A DNA stretch of 64,000 bases from Lumnitzera littorea (lineage: Eukaryota; Streptophyta; Magnoliopsida; Myrtales; Combretaceae): positions 114,157,828-114,221,827 of the forward strand of contig JAMXBB010000004.1 of NCBI GenBank assembly GCA_024138015.1. The letters are read 5' to 3'. The notes under the pieces were generated by a model. It saw only the letters and a list, made by a program, of their open reading frames with translations, ran no database searches and was not told where the DNA came from. The translations under genes and the position numbers were made by a program. How positions within the stretch are numbered: position 1 is the first letter of the stretch; every line of letters starts with the position of its first letter. This document shows positions 49,087 through 60,596 of this stretch, piece after piece.

Positions 49087-49699
49087 AAACTAGCTATATA
49101 TATCCCAATTCACGTGGTTAAAGCTTATTCTTATCTATATTAGTTTTTGAAATTTTCAAAACATAAAGAAAACTCGAGGAAACCATAGTTGAAGCACTAG
49201 ACCATTTCTTTACGCAAGTGTACGTCTGAAACAATTAACAATTTATAACTTACAAGCATGTTATCTATTTATTTATTTTATTAATAATTGACATCATACA
49301 ATTTTTTTAGAAAAAAAATTTGTTATGTTATTACGTAGATTTCATAACCATAGATGTACTATAAGTTGTATAAATTATTAATATTTCATGAAAAGTTATT
49401 ATATGTTATGTAAATTTAGGAATGTTTTATATTGCAGTACATAAGTTATACGAATATGGGTATGAATAATGTTGGAATGTAAGTGGAAATTGTTGTATGT
49501 ATATTGGTGTTTTTATTGTGCTAAGTCAAATCAGAAAGTTAAAGTTAGGTAATTCTGTTGGTGACACAATTTACTGAGATGATTAAGTACATTTTGTAAA
49601 GTTGTTGCTCAGTATGTAGATGAAGTTTTTAATGTCATCTAAATATTCGGTTCATTGTGGCATTACTAGGGTAGAAATGGTACATTAAGTGAAAGTTAT

Positions 49700-52430
49700 T
49701 GTCTATACGAATGAAATATAGTAAAGAGTAGCTAGGGGTCGGAGTATGATAGGGAGCCTATTAAGAAGTTGAAAATTAAGAAGGATTTGAATCTCTCTCA
49801 TTTCAGTCAGAGAATTTGTGGATGCGCTGGAATTGACTTGAGTGGTGTTGAACTCGTGCACAGGTATCCCTTTTTCCATGATGCTAGAGTTGTCTATAAG
49901 TTAATGGCTATTAGAGATGATGAGGATATTGAGAATTTCATTGAGATGGCGGAGTCTTTTGGAAAATGAAGTATTCAGGAAGTATACATAAGGCATATTG
50001 AGGAATTAAGTGCTTGGAATGAGCATGAAATACATGAGGCAAACTATCCAACCCTTTTGGATCCCAATGTGCATTCAACAATGGTTGATGCGAAGCAAAC
50101 AAATGTGGATCAGTCAAATGAACAATACATGGATTTCTCTAAGTACGAGTACATGAATATCACAGAAGAGTAGCTTAATGAAACATTAGGTCCCATTATC
50201 AAACATGAAGAGTCTTATAATCCGTATATAGAGAGAATGCACATAGATATAAATATCGATGATAGGGAGAACGTGGTAGATGTAGATGGTGATGAGAATG
50301 ATGGAGATAGTGATGAAGATGATGTTGGTCTCGAAGATGATCACGCTGAGGATTTGGGAGAGGCCCAGGTGAGATCATATGTTGGTGGAAGCAGTGTGTC
50401 GATTTGGACACATTACGGCGATAGCCCTAGCAAGCCTTACTGTCAAACTGGTAAAGTATTGTCAAGCAGGCAGTTTGAAGACTTTTCGCAAATAAACGAA
50501 CCTATTGATAGGCTTATTAAAGATCCTACCCCATTTTACAATAGCTAGTATGATGGCAGCGGTTATGCAACATTCGAGAGAGATATTAATGAAATGTGCA
50601 GCAACATCATAAGCTTTGATGACTTGAGTGTTTATATGCATTTCAGTACGAAGAAGGATCTCATAAATGCAGTTAAGTCATTCCACCTAAAGAACTGCTG
50701 TAGTTTTCATGTGGGCATTTTGAAACTGAACATATACGCTATCTACTATAACAAGAAAGAATAAGGTTATAAGTGGAGGCTACAGGCTTGTTTAAAGAAA
50801 GTAGAGGGTCTTTTCATAATAACAATTCTAGAGAGTCCATACATTTGTGTGAATTCAATGATGAACCAAGATCATCCTCAGCTTGACAACAACATAATGG
50901 CTATACTATTCATCAATAGTGTACGGAACAACCCCGATGTTAAGATACTTAATCTTGTAGCTAATGTGGAAATTATGCATAGGTACACAGTAAGCAATAG
51001 AAGGGTTTTTGAGACTAAGAGAAAGGTTGTTGAGATGGTATATAGTAATTGGGAGAAGTCATATAACGAGTTGCCAAGACTATTAAATGCAATGAAATTG
51101 AGCAACTTAGGGACATAAATGGATTGGGGTTGGAGTAGTTCACTAAAACAAGGTAAGTCCCAATTCAAGTGGGTTTTCTAGACATTTGGGCCATGTGTAC
51201 AAGCCTTCAAATATTGTCGACCAATTGCATGTGTTGATGGCACATTCTTATAAAAGAAGTATAGGCATAAGTTGTTTATATCTTGTAGCATAGAGGGGGA
51301 TAATTCAATTGTTCCATTAGCATTTGCTCTTGTTGACACAGAATCGATAGAAACCTGGGGGTGATTCCTATAAAGGTTAAAGTGCATGTAGTTGGCCAGA
51401 AGGGAGAAACCTTATGTCTTATATCCAACAGGGCATCCGGTATTGATTTTACATATAAGGAACTATTAGTAGGCTAGTAGCTACCATTTGTAGTTTGGAG
51501 ATATTGTCTATAGCATGTTGCTAGTAACTTCAACATGATCCACAAAAACCAATTATACAATAAACTTGTATGATTTGTAGGTGTTTAAGCATAACAAAGG
51601 AAATTTGAATGTTTTATGGAGAAGTTAGCTTAGGCTAAGGAGAATGCTCCCACGTAGTTCAATAATGTTGATTTGGATAGGTGAACTCTCGCATATGATG
51701 GATGTTACCGTTTTGGATACATGATGTCAAACATTGTTGAAAGTTATAACTCCATTTTGAAATTAGCATGTAGATTACCTGTTATTGCATTAGTGAAGAA
51801 GATATTTTACAATTGTGTTGCTTATTGAGATAAGAGACATAAGGACGCTAAGGAGGCAATTGATTCTGGTAAGGCCTATACTAATTACACTGTAAAGATG
51901 TATGAAACTTAGAGGGGGCAGGCAAGTGCAGTTAGAGTCATTTCATTTAGCTTGCAGAACAGTATTTTTGAGGTTTTAACTGGTAGTCAAATGATGATGA
52001 TAGGATTGAAGGGAGGAGAAAGGACACATACAGTTGACTTTAAGGGTCGCACTTACACTTATCAAAAGTGGTAAGTATATAGGATCCCTTACTCCCATGC
52101 ATGTACTGCTGTAGCGAGTATGAGAGTAGATAGCAAATCAGCGATAGGGCTATAATATAAGTGGGCAAACTAGATAAATTATTACTAAGCTCATTTCTAC
52201 CTGATTGGTGATGAGCTGAACTAGCCATAAGTTAGCTTCTCTTATCTCTACCTGAATATTGACTTACTACAAAAAATAGGTAAACTTAGGCGTAAGCAAT
52301 ATCACATGGAGATGGATATTCGAGAGCGGTTTAACAAAACTAGATGCAGCGCATGTGGGTAGGAAGTACATAATCAAAGGAGGTATTCAAATATTAATAG
52401 GGCTGGTACATATTCTCATTTTATCTAAGC
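49700..52430 (+). pseudogene. MuDR/MULE transposase remnant
   Basis: Reading plus-strand frames: the N-terminal PB1-like/DBD-preceding domain is at 49769-49969 (DDEDIENFIEMAESFGK), a very acidic linker at 50255-50345, and the MuDR DNA-binding segment at about 50630-50850 (MHFSTKKDLINAVKSFHLK...FHVG). The MULE catalytic domain begins at about 51210 (CRPIACVDGTFL, keeping the first Asp, then LFISCSIEGDNSIVPLAFALVD), and a SWIM-like zinc motif lies at about 52086-52103 (IPYSHAC, where CSHA is expected, so the key Cys reads Tyr). A CCHC knuckle remnant follows (RCSACG...). Many in-frame stops. Family usual order is preserved. Confidence 0.83.
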
Positions 52431-52509
52431 ATTACATTGTAATAAATGCATAATTATAATGATTAAAAGGTTTTTTCTTTTTGGTCTTCTAAACATGTAT
52501 ATATGTGTT

Positions 52510-54520
52510 TGCAGGATAGATGGAGCCAGGATCGATTGATCCATGCATACTTGTAAGGCAGGCTAGTCACCATTTACAAGCCATTTAAGAGGGTAGGGTA
52601 AGTAATGTCATCATCATTTACAGTCCATTCATTTATTAAAGATGTGTTACTTACGAACTTAATGAATGTTTGTTTAGGCGGCGGCCTATGCACTACTAAT
52701 GCAGTGTAGTAAGATGTCATTATGTAAAGATGAGCGGGATATTCTTATATATCTTATGGTGGAGCCTTACATACGAGAGACTGGGTTTTGGGGAGTCATA
52801 CAGCTCCCAATTATTATGTTGGATTGGCATTTGATTATTGTACTTGTCAAGAGATGGAGGCTTGAGACATACATGTTCTACCTACCCATTAGAGAGGTGA
52901 CCATCATACTATAGAATGTTAAGGTCCAGCTTGGACTTCTAGTTAAAGGGTTCATGGTAGTGGGCTGGATAGAAATGGATGATGAGGAGAGCTAGGCTGA
53001 CGTAGGGGAGAGATTGCTAAGTGTAAGGCTTGCTTGGATGAAGGGTGCTCGCTTATCTCTGATGTGGTTATGGGAGCACTTTTAGATACTTTCCCGTGGG
53101 GCCGATGATGAGACGGTCTAACTATACACTCATACGTACATACTCAGCTTGATGGGAGGATTTATGTTTACTAATAAATCCTATAGTCTTATTCACTCAA
53201 TGTTGCTGCTATTGTTGGAGCACTTCTCAATAGTTGGCTAGTTTAGCTAGCGTAATGCATGCTTGGCATGGTTATACTGACAATTGTGCTCTACCTCGTC
53301 ATCCGACACGCATGAGTTAAGAAGGGTCGCGATTCTACTGTAGGGCTAAGCTTGGAATAGATTCCCACATGTCACCCCCCTTAGTTGACGTAGGTTCATT
53401 ATCAATGGGGATAGGCCATTAGCAGCCAGATGGAGGGTAGTACGGGATATGACATAGCATCTGATACATACCATAGATGTACATTGCATTACTTTTGACA
53501 TACAGATGATGCAGTAGGTATGATATGATAAGTTGTTTTCTTTACTATCCTTTTCCTGGCCATAAGTGATAACCATCATCGTTTGATTGGTTGTTTATTT
53601 TTATTATCTTTTTCTTCTGCCCTTTAGGTTGTTTAAGAGCCTTATACAGAGGAGTTGCTACAGTTCCTGCCTTACTTCTGTATTGCCGGGTGACACATTT
53701 AGAGTACTTGGGTACCACTCAAATGTTTTCACATCATTAAGTAGTACTTTGTAGACCATGTCGTCTAGTAGATTGGTGGATATCAGTACGTTCCATAGGA
53801 AGTGGATACCTTAGAGCAACTCTACCAGCTAGACCTTTAGGTTAAGACGGATGTTAACTGAATCAATATACACTCTTCCTACATCTAGGCTTAGGGACAA
53901 AGATACGGATTCTTAGTATACATCTAAGGTCCTTGAGGGGTCGATGAGAGTTACTGGCTATAGTATAGATAGATCACTTGGTGTTATATTACACACCATA
54001 AAGCTGTCATTGGTCGATTAGTATATACATCTAAAATCATCTACTATTTTATGTTTTACTTGTTTATACCTGCTATCATATGTACCAACATCTATTTTCT
54101 TTACTTATTTTAAGTGGACTCGCTCAGGAGTGTCAAATTGGCACTTAACTATCCTATAGTGCTTAGTATTACAAATGGGGCACTTAACTTCATTGAGTAG
54201 TATGGTGGCCTTATCCTCTACCTACAGTAAGAGGGTGTACATGAGCTACCCTACATGGACCACAGTAGGGAACAAGGACTACCTGATGACAAGGAGATGA
54301 TAGCTCTTTGTGTACTACCTAGGGATAGAGCTAGAGTTCAAGGAGGTAGGGCTCGAGCAGTACGTCGTTAGGAGACTTCAGTGACGATATCTCACCACAT
54401 GCCCATCATTCCGTAGACCTATGGCATATCAGTAAGGGATACAGTATGTATCCTAGGTTAGGTGTTGCCTCCACTTTGGAAGCCAAATCGAGCTCTAGGG
54501 CTGGATCTAGTTCATACATA
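52510..54520 (+). pseudogene. Plant mobile domain (PMD, MAIN-like) remnant
   Basis: The plus-strand translation at 52730-52960 reads DWHLIIVLVKRWRLETYMFYLPIREVTIIL, then VQLGLLVKGFMVVG. This is the PMD signature (family: LI.ALVERWRPETHTFHLP.GE.TITL.DV..LLGLPVDG). Later come RLSLMWLWEHF, then GADDETV...YTHTYILSLMGGFMFTNKS (about 53060-53185), NACLAWLY (about 53255) and AWNRFPHV (about 53355), all in PMD order, followed to about 54000 by LQFLPYFCIAG and VPLKCFH. Each block is broken by stops. It lies downstream of the transposase within the same TIRs; whether the two were one fused protein or two genes is unclear. Confidence 0.8.
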
Positions 54521-55165
54521 ACTCCTGAGTTCTAACAATATCTTGATCTCGCAACTTCACCGGCTCCTCAAAAGTGCCATTCCACCCCTACACAGTCATC
54601 CATGGATGAAGGCGTCACTCAATTGCATCTGGGCCATCCAGCCAACCTAGTTCCTCCTAGGGAACTTCAGCTCAACAATCCACTACTAAAACCTACTTAG
54701 ACACATGATAAATAGAGACGTTTACTTCTTTCCGGTCTCCTTAGGACCTTTGCACGGCGTAGGCATCAGTAGATATGTTAAGTCTATTGTTTTTATTTTC
54801 TTCTTTATTTTTCCATTATATTAGTGTTGTTATTGACTCATTACAGATTTTGTGTATATATTGATTATTTGAAATATAATTCAGTTTTCATCATATATTA
54901 CAATTCAATGCATTGTTTATTTATCATAATTTTACAATTTACAATTATTTTTTTTTTCTATCCGACTCGTATGGTCATTGGATGTTTGTCTCATATGTTT
55001 ATTTCTTTCCTACTTACTATATTTGTTGAGGCATTTCACCAATTGTGATTTTATGTAATTAATTACAGTATCAAATTTTCTATTCAATTTGCAAGTTAAG
55101 GGTTGGAAGAACATTACTTTATCATTTCGAATGGGAGGAAATTAGTAGGTTAAATGGAAATTGAA
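54521..55165. other. MULE 3' interior, no coding motif
   Basis: The beginning is Ser/Pro-codon-rich in a plus-strand frame, as expected for the tail of PMD proteins, then it becomes AT-rich. A 74-codon open frame at 54824-55048 is hydrophobic and low-complexity and is probably fortuitous. Confidence 0.4.
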
Positions 55166-55440
55166 CTGAAGGCACATTAATTGGATGCGTTTTTAATATA
55201 AATATTTACATTAAAGGTGTATTTACTTGATGTGCCTTTAGTATCATAATTTGAACTAAAGGCTCATCAAGTGTACATGCTTTTAGTATAAATATTTATA
55301 CTGAAAGTGTATTCACTTGATGTATTTTTAGTTTAATTTCTATTAAAGTACGCTATTGAAAGCGTATCCATTACATAAGTCTTCAGTGTAAATATTACAA
55401 AAAATTGAAAATACATTTACTTGTTATATTTTTAATATAT
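55166..55440. repeat. Right subterminal array, six palindromic monomers
   Basis: Monomers of the CTGAAGG...CCTTTAGT type start near 55166, 55211, 55257, 55302, 55356 and 55404, with a period of about 45-54 bp. They match those at the left end and are each imperfectly palindromic. Confidence 0.8.
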
Positions 55441-55517
55441 CTTTTTCATATTTCTTTTTAAAATGTGCTTCTTTTCATAATATTTTTCAAAAAAAAGTCC
55501 ATATTAATATAAAACTC

Positions 55518-55526
55518 GTCTAATTG
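55518..55526. repeat. Right 9-bp target-site duplication of the MULE
   Basis: GTCTAATTG immediately outside the right TIR pairs with GTCCAGTTG outside the left TIR. Confidence 0.75.
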
Positions 55527-58400
55527 TATTTCTCTGATCTTCCCGCTCAATGCATTAAATGTGCTTACTGTTTGCTTTCAACGGATTTTGCGATCATGCA
55601 TCTCCTCGTTATGTGCATAATTACTATTTTATACTGACTTGCTCCCTGTAATTACAAGAATATCTTGATGAGATACTTGTTGTACCATTTTGATTTTTTT
55701 TCCTTCTTTGCACTTTCTTTAGAATTCTTTATGTTTGAAATTGCTAGTTAACTTTATGAGCATTTCAAAGTTTATGGAGTAAATTTATATCTCGATTAAA
55801 GCTTAGATGATTATTATATTTTATTATATAATTTGATTGGAAAAAAAAAATGTTGAAGACTTCTTAAATAATGTGTCGAAATAATATACTAATGGGGATG
55901 TAGCCATTGAATTTCATCTAAAATTTTTATTATTGAATCACGGAAACAGCATAGCTTCGATAGTGGACATGAAATAAACTTTTCTAGTCCATTCACAATA
56001 GATGAAAGTCTTGCTACTTCTCGTCAGTGGTAGATAGCACTTATTTTGAAGGAAATTTCAGCTTTCTCCCGCAAATATGGAAGATACAAGGGTATTCACA
56101 GAAGAGGGCTTGTAATTCGAACTATCTAGCACTAAGAAGGCAGTGACATATTCTAATTTCCAAATGAGCTTTTCTCGACTAGAGAGAGGGAATCGAATAC
56201 GCTCCTGTGGCTCCGTTCATCCAATATTTAAGAAAAAGTGTAACTTTTTTAGGTTATCTTGAAACATAATTAATTATTGACATTATTAATCCAATTTGGA
56301 TGTTACCCATGTAGACCCATAAAACCATCCAGAAGTTGCATAGGTGAAGGTTAACCGTCTGGTGAAAGAGAGTATTCACTATCAACCATTGGTTTATGTA
56401 GCTGGCCCCTTTGGACGTTCTCACCTTCTCACAGAAGATGATAAATTATTATTTAAATAATATATAACAGTAGTCACTTGTTTGACATCCGCTGAAAAAA
56501 TAGGTGTAGTAAGAAGTAGAAAATTGCGAACCAAATTCCATGTTTCGATAACTAATTTTTCATAATATTTTTTTTTTTATAATATCAATCCTTCATATTC
56601 TTTCTCCACACAAGTGATAATTTTTTATATTAACGATATATATAAAGAAAACCGGAACTATTGACGAGTTGGCATTTCAATATTATGGATTAGTATGATC
56701 AATAACAAAATAAAAGAGAAGAAAAATAGGTTGATTAGGGCATTACTAACCTGCATAACATAAATTTGTGTGTCATTAAGAACCCTTTCTGACTTAATTA
56801 TATACTAGTTGATGATGCATTTGCAATGCGTGTCCAAAAATTAAAAAAAAAAATTAGACTACTTAATAATATTTTAGAAACAAAGAAAATATTAAATATA
56901 AATTTGATAAATGGTAACTCATATATTGGACGGAAGATGTAAAAACAAAGAAAAACAATACTTTTTTTGAACTTTTATTATGATCCAAAGAAAAGTCTTT
57001 ATACAATTTTAACTTATGATTTCTTACCATATTAAATAGTAATTACATAATTTATCATTAATATATAAAAAAATTTCAAAAAAAAAACAGAGAAAATTAG
57101 TCTTTAATATTATAAAGATATAAAATATGATCAATCGAAACAACAATTAAAAAAAAGGGTAGTTTCCACCATCGGAAACCATATTTACTGGATAAAATAC
57201 TTTTCCACTAACTAATATATTGTATTGCAAGTATAAGATATTAAAATACAACATGGTATCCATCAACTAAACTAATCATTAGCAAGTTATGAAGAGAAAT
57301 AATCTAAAGTACATTGTCTAATATGCTCAAAAGAAAATTGTTATTTATAACTCTTTCTCTTTTATAATTAAGCTATTAAATGTATAGGTAAATCTATCAA
57401 ACTTTTTTCTACAAAATTATGATATAGATTACATTTACGTATGTATAACGACATATGAAGTTTGGCATGGTTAAATAGTAGAACTTATGTCTGATTTACA
57501 TGTAATAATAAATTTAGGCTTACATCGTTAGCAAACTCTACATTCTTGTTAATTTCAAATAATAAACGCCTTAACTCGAATTTTTGTGAACCCAAATAAT
57601 AGTACAATATAACTTATTAACTTTTCTACCATTGTACCTAGTACAAGTATTGAAACAAAATATATATATATATATATATAAAAGAAGAAAAAAGCTTATT
57701 GATATGATCTATATTAATAATATTGAATCAGCACCTATCTTTTTGATGTCACGGTATCATTATTATCATTTAAATTTTTTAATTCACATTGCAATCATCG
57801 CCAGTCATATTTATTTTCAAAAATCTCAATTTAAATTGCTATTTAAAATTTTCATTTCAAATAAATAAAAAGAATTAAGGAAAAAATATCTATTTTCCAA
57901 TTCAAATTCTAAAATTTTTCTAGCTTAATATTATATATATATATATAACACTCCATGGAAAATATATGATACACTAGGAAATCAATCCATCGACTTGCTG
58001 CTTTAGGAATTAGGGATAGAGCATGCTAGCGCTCAATAATGATATAATCTTTCAATTGTACTCAACATAAATATTAAAATGAAATAATATATGCAACGGT
58101 CATTTGTTCTGCAAGTCATTGAAAAATTGTGCACAAAAGTACTAGAAAGAATAATAATATATGGAAAATTGTTTTACTATGAAAGTAATTTTCATATAAT
58201 CTCACCTTGTATGTGTTTGCTTTGTACCTTTATCATTAATGATTTATTTTTTCATCATTTGTTTGTGCCAAAATCTAATGACCGCTATCATTTCTCTGAT
58301 ATACATCAATTCAAATTAAAATTCCTTGTTCCATAGGCATCCACACCTTCATTAACCTATAACTTTCTTCGCAAGTCGATACAAGTAGAAGTGTTTTACC
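55527..58400. other. AT-rich DNA, no gene recognised
   Basis: 56000-56260 is slightly less AT-rich but has no recognisable frame. Near 56803-56835 the phrase 'tatactagttgatgatgca' then 'tttgcaatgcgtgtcc' resembles the 5' end of some plant Helitrons. A (TA)n tract lies at about 57659-57680. Open frames at 57632-57868 and 58091-58336 look fortuitous. Confidence 0.45.
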
Positions 58401-59400
58401 ATCCCCTATCTCTTATTTATTGAGTGGGGTCACGTGGTGTTGTAAGCGAAAATCAGCCAGAAAAAGTGAAGAAGAACAGGAAAAAATGTTAAAGAAAGTC
58501 GCTTTAAATAATTGGTTCCCCTTAATTTTCTACTTAAACTTTTCCATCCTTTTACCAGTTCTAACCACTGAAATAGTTTCTAATCCCTTTATAAATAGAC
58601 TGCCAACTCCACCCGAAACCAAAAGAGAAAAACGCAAATCTCCATACCTTTTTTCCCATAAATTTCTTTATTTAGGTTGTGAAAGAATAGAAATATAATG
58701 TCACCCCAGCCAAATGCAACACAACGAAGAAGGTGAGAATACAAGCCTGTTGTCATTCCTATCCAATGAAGAAAGTGAGAATAGGAACATAAGGTCTCCA
58801 AGCCCATGAAAGAATATGAATTGATTAAAGAAGGTAGATTTCAATTGATTATAATGGCCGTTCTAATAGCTGGCATGTCTTTCGAGGCAATTAAAGTACT
58901 CCTGATTTGCTCCGCCTGTACAGGAAGACAAGTATGTTGACTACTATGGATGAGTTTCATCCTTTCTTTCCACTTATTCTAGTTCTCCTTATTACCGAAA
59001 ACGTCACGCCTAAGCCATTCGTACCATCTAGGTTGCAATTGATTTTATGCAGCCATCTTTTCTATTCTCCTGTATGAATGATCAGACCTTTACTCAAACT
59101 TATAGAAATAAATTAGGCATTCAAAGAGATCAACTTTACACAAGCATCAGTTCAACCTTAATAAAGAATTCCAGCAAGCCGAATAGATGGTTTTCAACCG
59201 AAATTCAACAGAACTTCCAAAACATTTTCAGGAATTCACGGGAGGTGGGAGTTCTTTAATGAAATCATGATGTACGGTGAATCGTTCCCATTGGGTAGAA
59301 TTCACTGTCATTTTAGCATCATAAGATTTTGTCATTAGGTTCTAAGATGTTTTTTACCAGTTTCTTGAGCTTTCATCGAGCTCCCATTTAATGCATAAAA
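58401..59400. other. Possible remnants of a host gene, unrecognised
   Basis: Codon-like, less AT-rich stretches occur at 58430-58830 and 58850-59320. A plus-strand frame at 59047-59259 reads NDQTFTQTYRNKLGIQRDQL and ends without a known motif. A possible splice donor follows TGTACAG at about 58922. I cannot assemble these into a gene. Confidence 0.25.
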
Positions 59401-59898
59401 TATAGCATTTCTAGATGCTGGTTTCCACGGTCAAAATTCTGATGCCGCATTCAGACATTCCTTGGATAGAGGAAAGAAATCAACTTCTCTATCTAGAGCA
59501 AGGAAACAGAATTGAACGCATTGTGATGGAGCCAGAGGAGATGAGGCTCATTCCGGACGCCATTGTCATGCCAAATCACGTACCGATTGTGAGAGTTCAA
59601 ATAACAGTGCCGGAGGGAATGACCACCTTCACAACTACAGGTTAACAATTGCAACAATGAAGGATTATGCGGTCAACATCACTACAACTGTGACAAGGAA
59701 CAATCTCAATGCAGGCCTTCTAATGAAAATATGGGAAAGGACAGTACGTATCGGCAGTCCCACACATGATGCTTCCCGCGGCATTCCTGAAGAACCAATG
59801 CAAACCTCTGGTCTTTCAGAATAGAGAGGGATCCATGGCCGTGCTGGACATGAAACAAAATCCAAGCTGGTTCTGCATGGAAGTGAAAGGGACAAGCA
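59401..59898 (+). other. GC-richer coding-like segment, unidentified
   Basis: About 500 bp clearly richer in G+C than its surroundings. The plus-strand frame 59415-59645 (76 codons) reads SDIPWIEERNQLLYLEQGNR, then IPDAIVMPNHVPIVRVQITV, ordinary protein in character. It ends CTACAG|GTTAAC, where a splice donor could lie just before the stop. Another frame from about 59656 reads MKDYAVNITTTVTRNNLNAG. I do not recognise the family. It stops abruptly where an LTR begins at 59902, so it may be an exon disrupted by the retroelement, or a captured gene piece. Confidence 0.35.
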
Positions 59899-60236
59899 CG
59901 GTGAAACATCCCAGTTAAATTAGTAATTAAACCATAAAATCCTTTAAACTAGTATAGTTAGAAATTACTTTTCAATAGTTAATTACTCATTTTAATAAAC
60001 TCTAAGCAATTCTAATTTCATTATAAGCATAATATAGAAGTCTAAATTAAAGTCCTGATTTAATTATTCTAAAATCCTTATTTTACGTACTTATTAATTA
60101 TATTAAATTTTATTTTATATATAGGGTATAAAGATTTTATTAGTACTTTACATTACAATATTTTTATATATGAGTTATTATCCTAAATAATATAAATATT
60201 CTTATCTTAATTAATTCCTTATTTTTTTTCTTTTTT

Positions 60237-60245
60237 TATATAAAC
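60237..60245 (+). promoter_or_regulatory. Probable TATA box of the LTR
   Basis: TATATAAAC after a T-rich run, followed downstream by a long pyrimidine-rich stretch as in the transcribed part of many plant LTRs. Confidence 0.45.
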
Positions 60246-60573
60246 CCACCCTACATTCTAGAAAGTCTTAGAATGATGTATCATAAAACCTTACCCTAAA
60301 CCCTATTTCATATTTTTTTTCCCCAACTGCAAATGTTCTTCTCTCTCTCAACTCATCATTGCATTTCTTCTCTCTCTTAATAGAATCCCTTCCCTAATCC
60401 CTTATCTTGGCATCCTTTTCTTATTTTCCCCTCCCTCATTAATTACAAACTGAACCTACCCCCTACTTCTTCCATATCTTTCCAATTGCCATTCTCCCTT
60501 GCAAATTTTTTTTCCCTAACCCATTTCTCTCTCACTTTCAACCTCACCTTACTCTCTCAATCTCATGTTTCCA

Positions 60574-60596
60574 ACACCCTACACCCTACACCCTAC
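60574..60596. repeat. Three tandem ACCCTAC-type heptamers
   Basis: ACACCCTACACCCTAC and one further unit form a short array one base off the plant telomeric CCCTAAA heptamer. It sits in the CT-rich leader of the LTR and is probably coincidental. Confidence 0.6.

Larger units (their letters stand above)
48878..55517 (+). mobile_element. Mutator-like element (MULE) with TIRs, MuDR transposase and plant mobile domain
   Basis: A 6,640-bp element. The left end GAGTTTTATACGAATATGG and the reverse complement of the right end GAGTTTTATATTAATATGG are terminal inverted repeats extending about 58-60 bp (48878-48935 and about 55459-55517) with one indel. Flanks carry a decayed 9-bp target duplication, the Mutator hallmark. 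Subterminal arrays of short palindromic monomers lie inside both ends. Between them, in one orientation, are remnants of a MuDR/MULE transposase and a plant mobile domain protein. All coding parts have stops, so it is non-autonomous now. Confidence 0.87.

Noticed and set aside
50199..50411. His-rich minus-strand open frame
   Set aside because: It is the antisense of the acidic Asp/Glu linker of the MULE transposase; the His run arises from reading GAT-rich codons backwards.
60574..60596. Telomere-like heptamer array
   Set aside because: Only three units, and the repeat is ACCCTAC rather than CCCTAAA. It lies in the pyrimidine-rich leader of an LTR, so an interstitial telomere is not supported.
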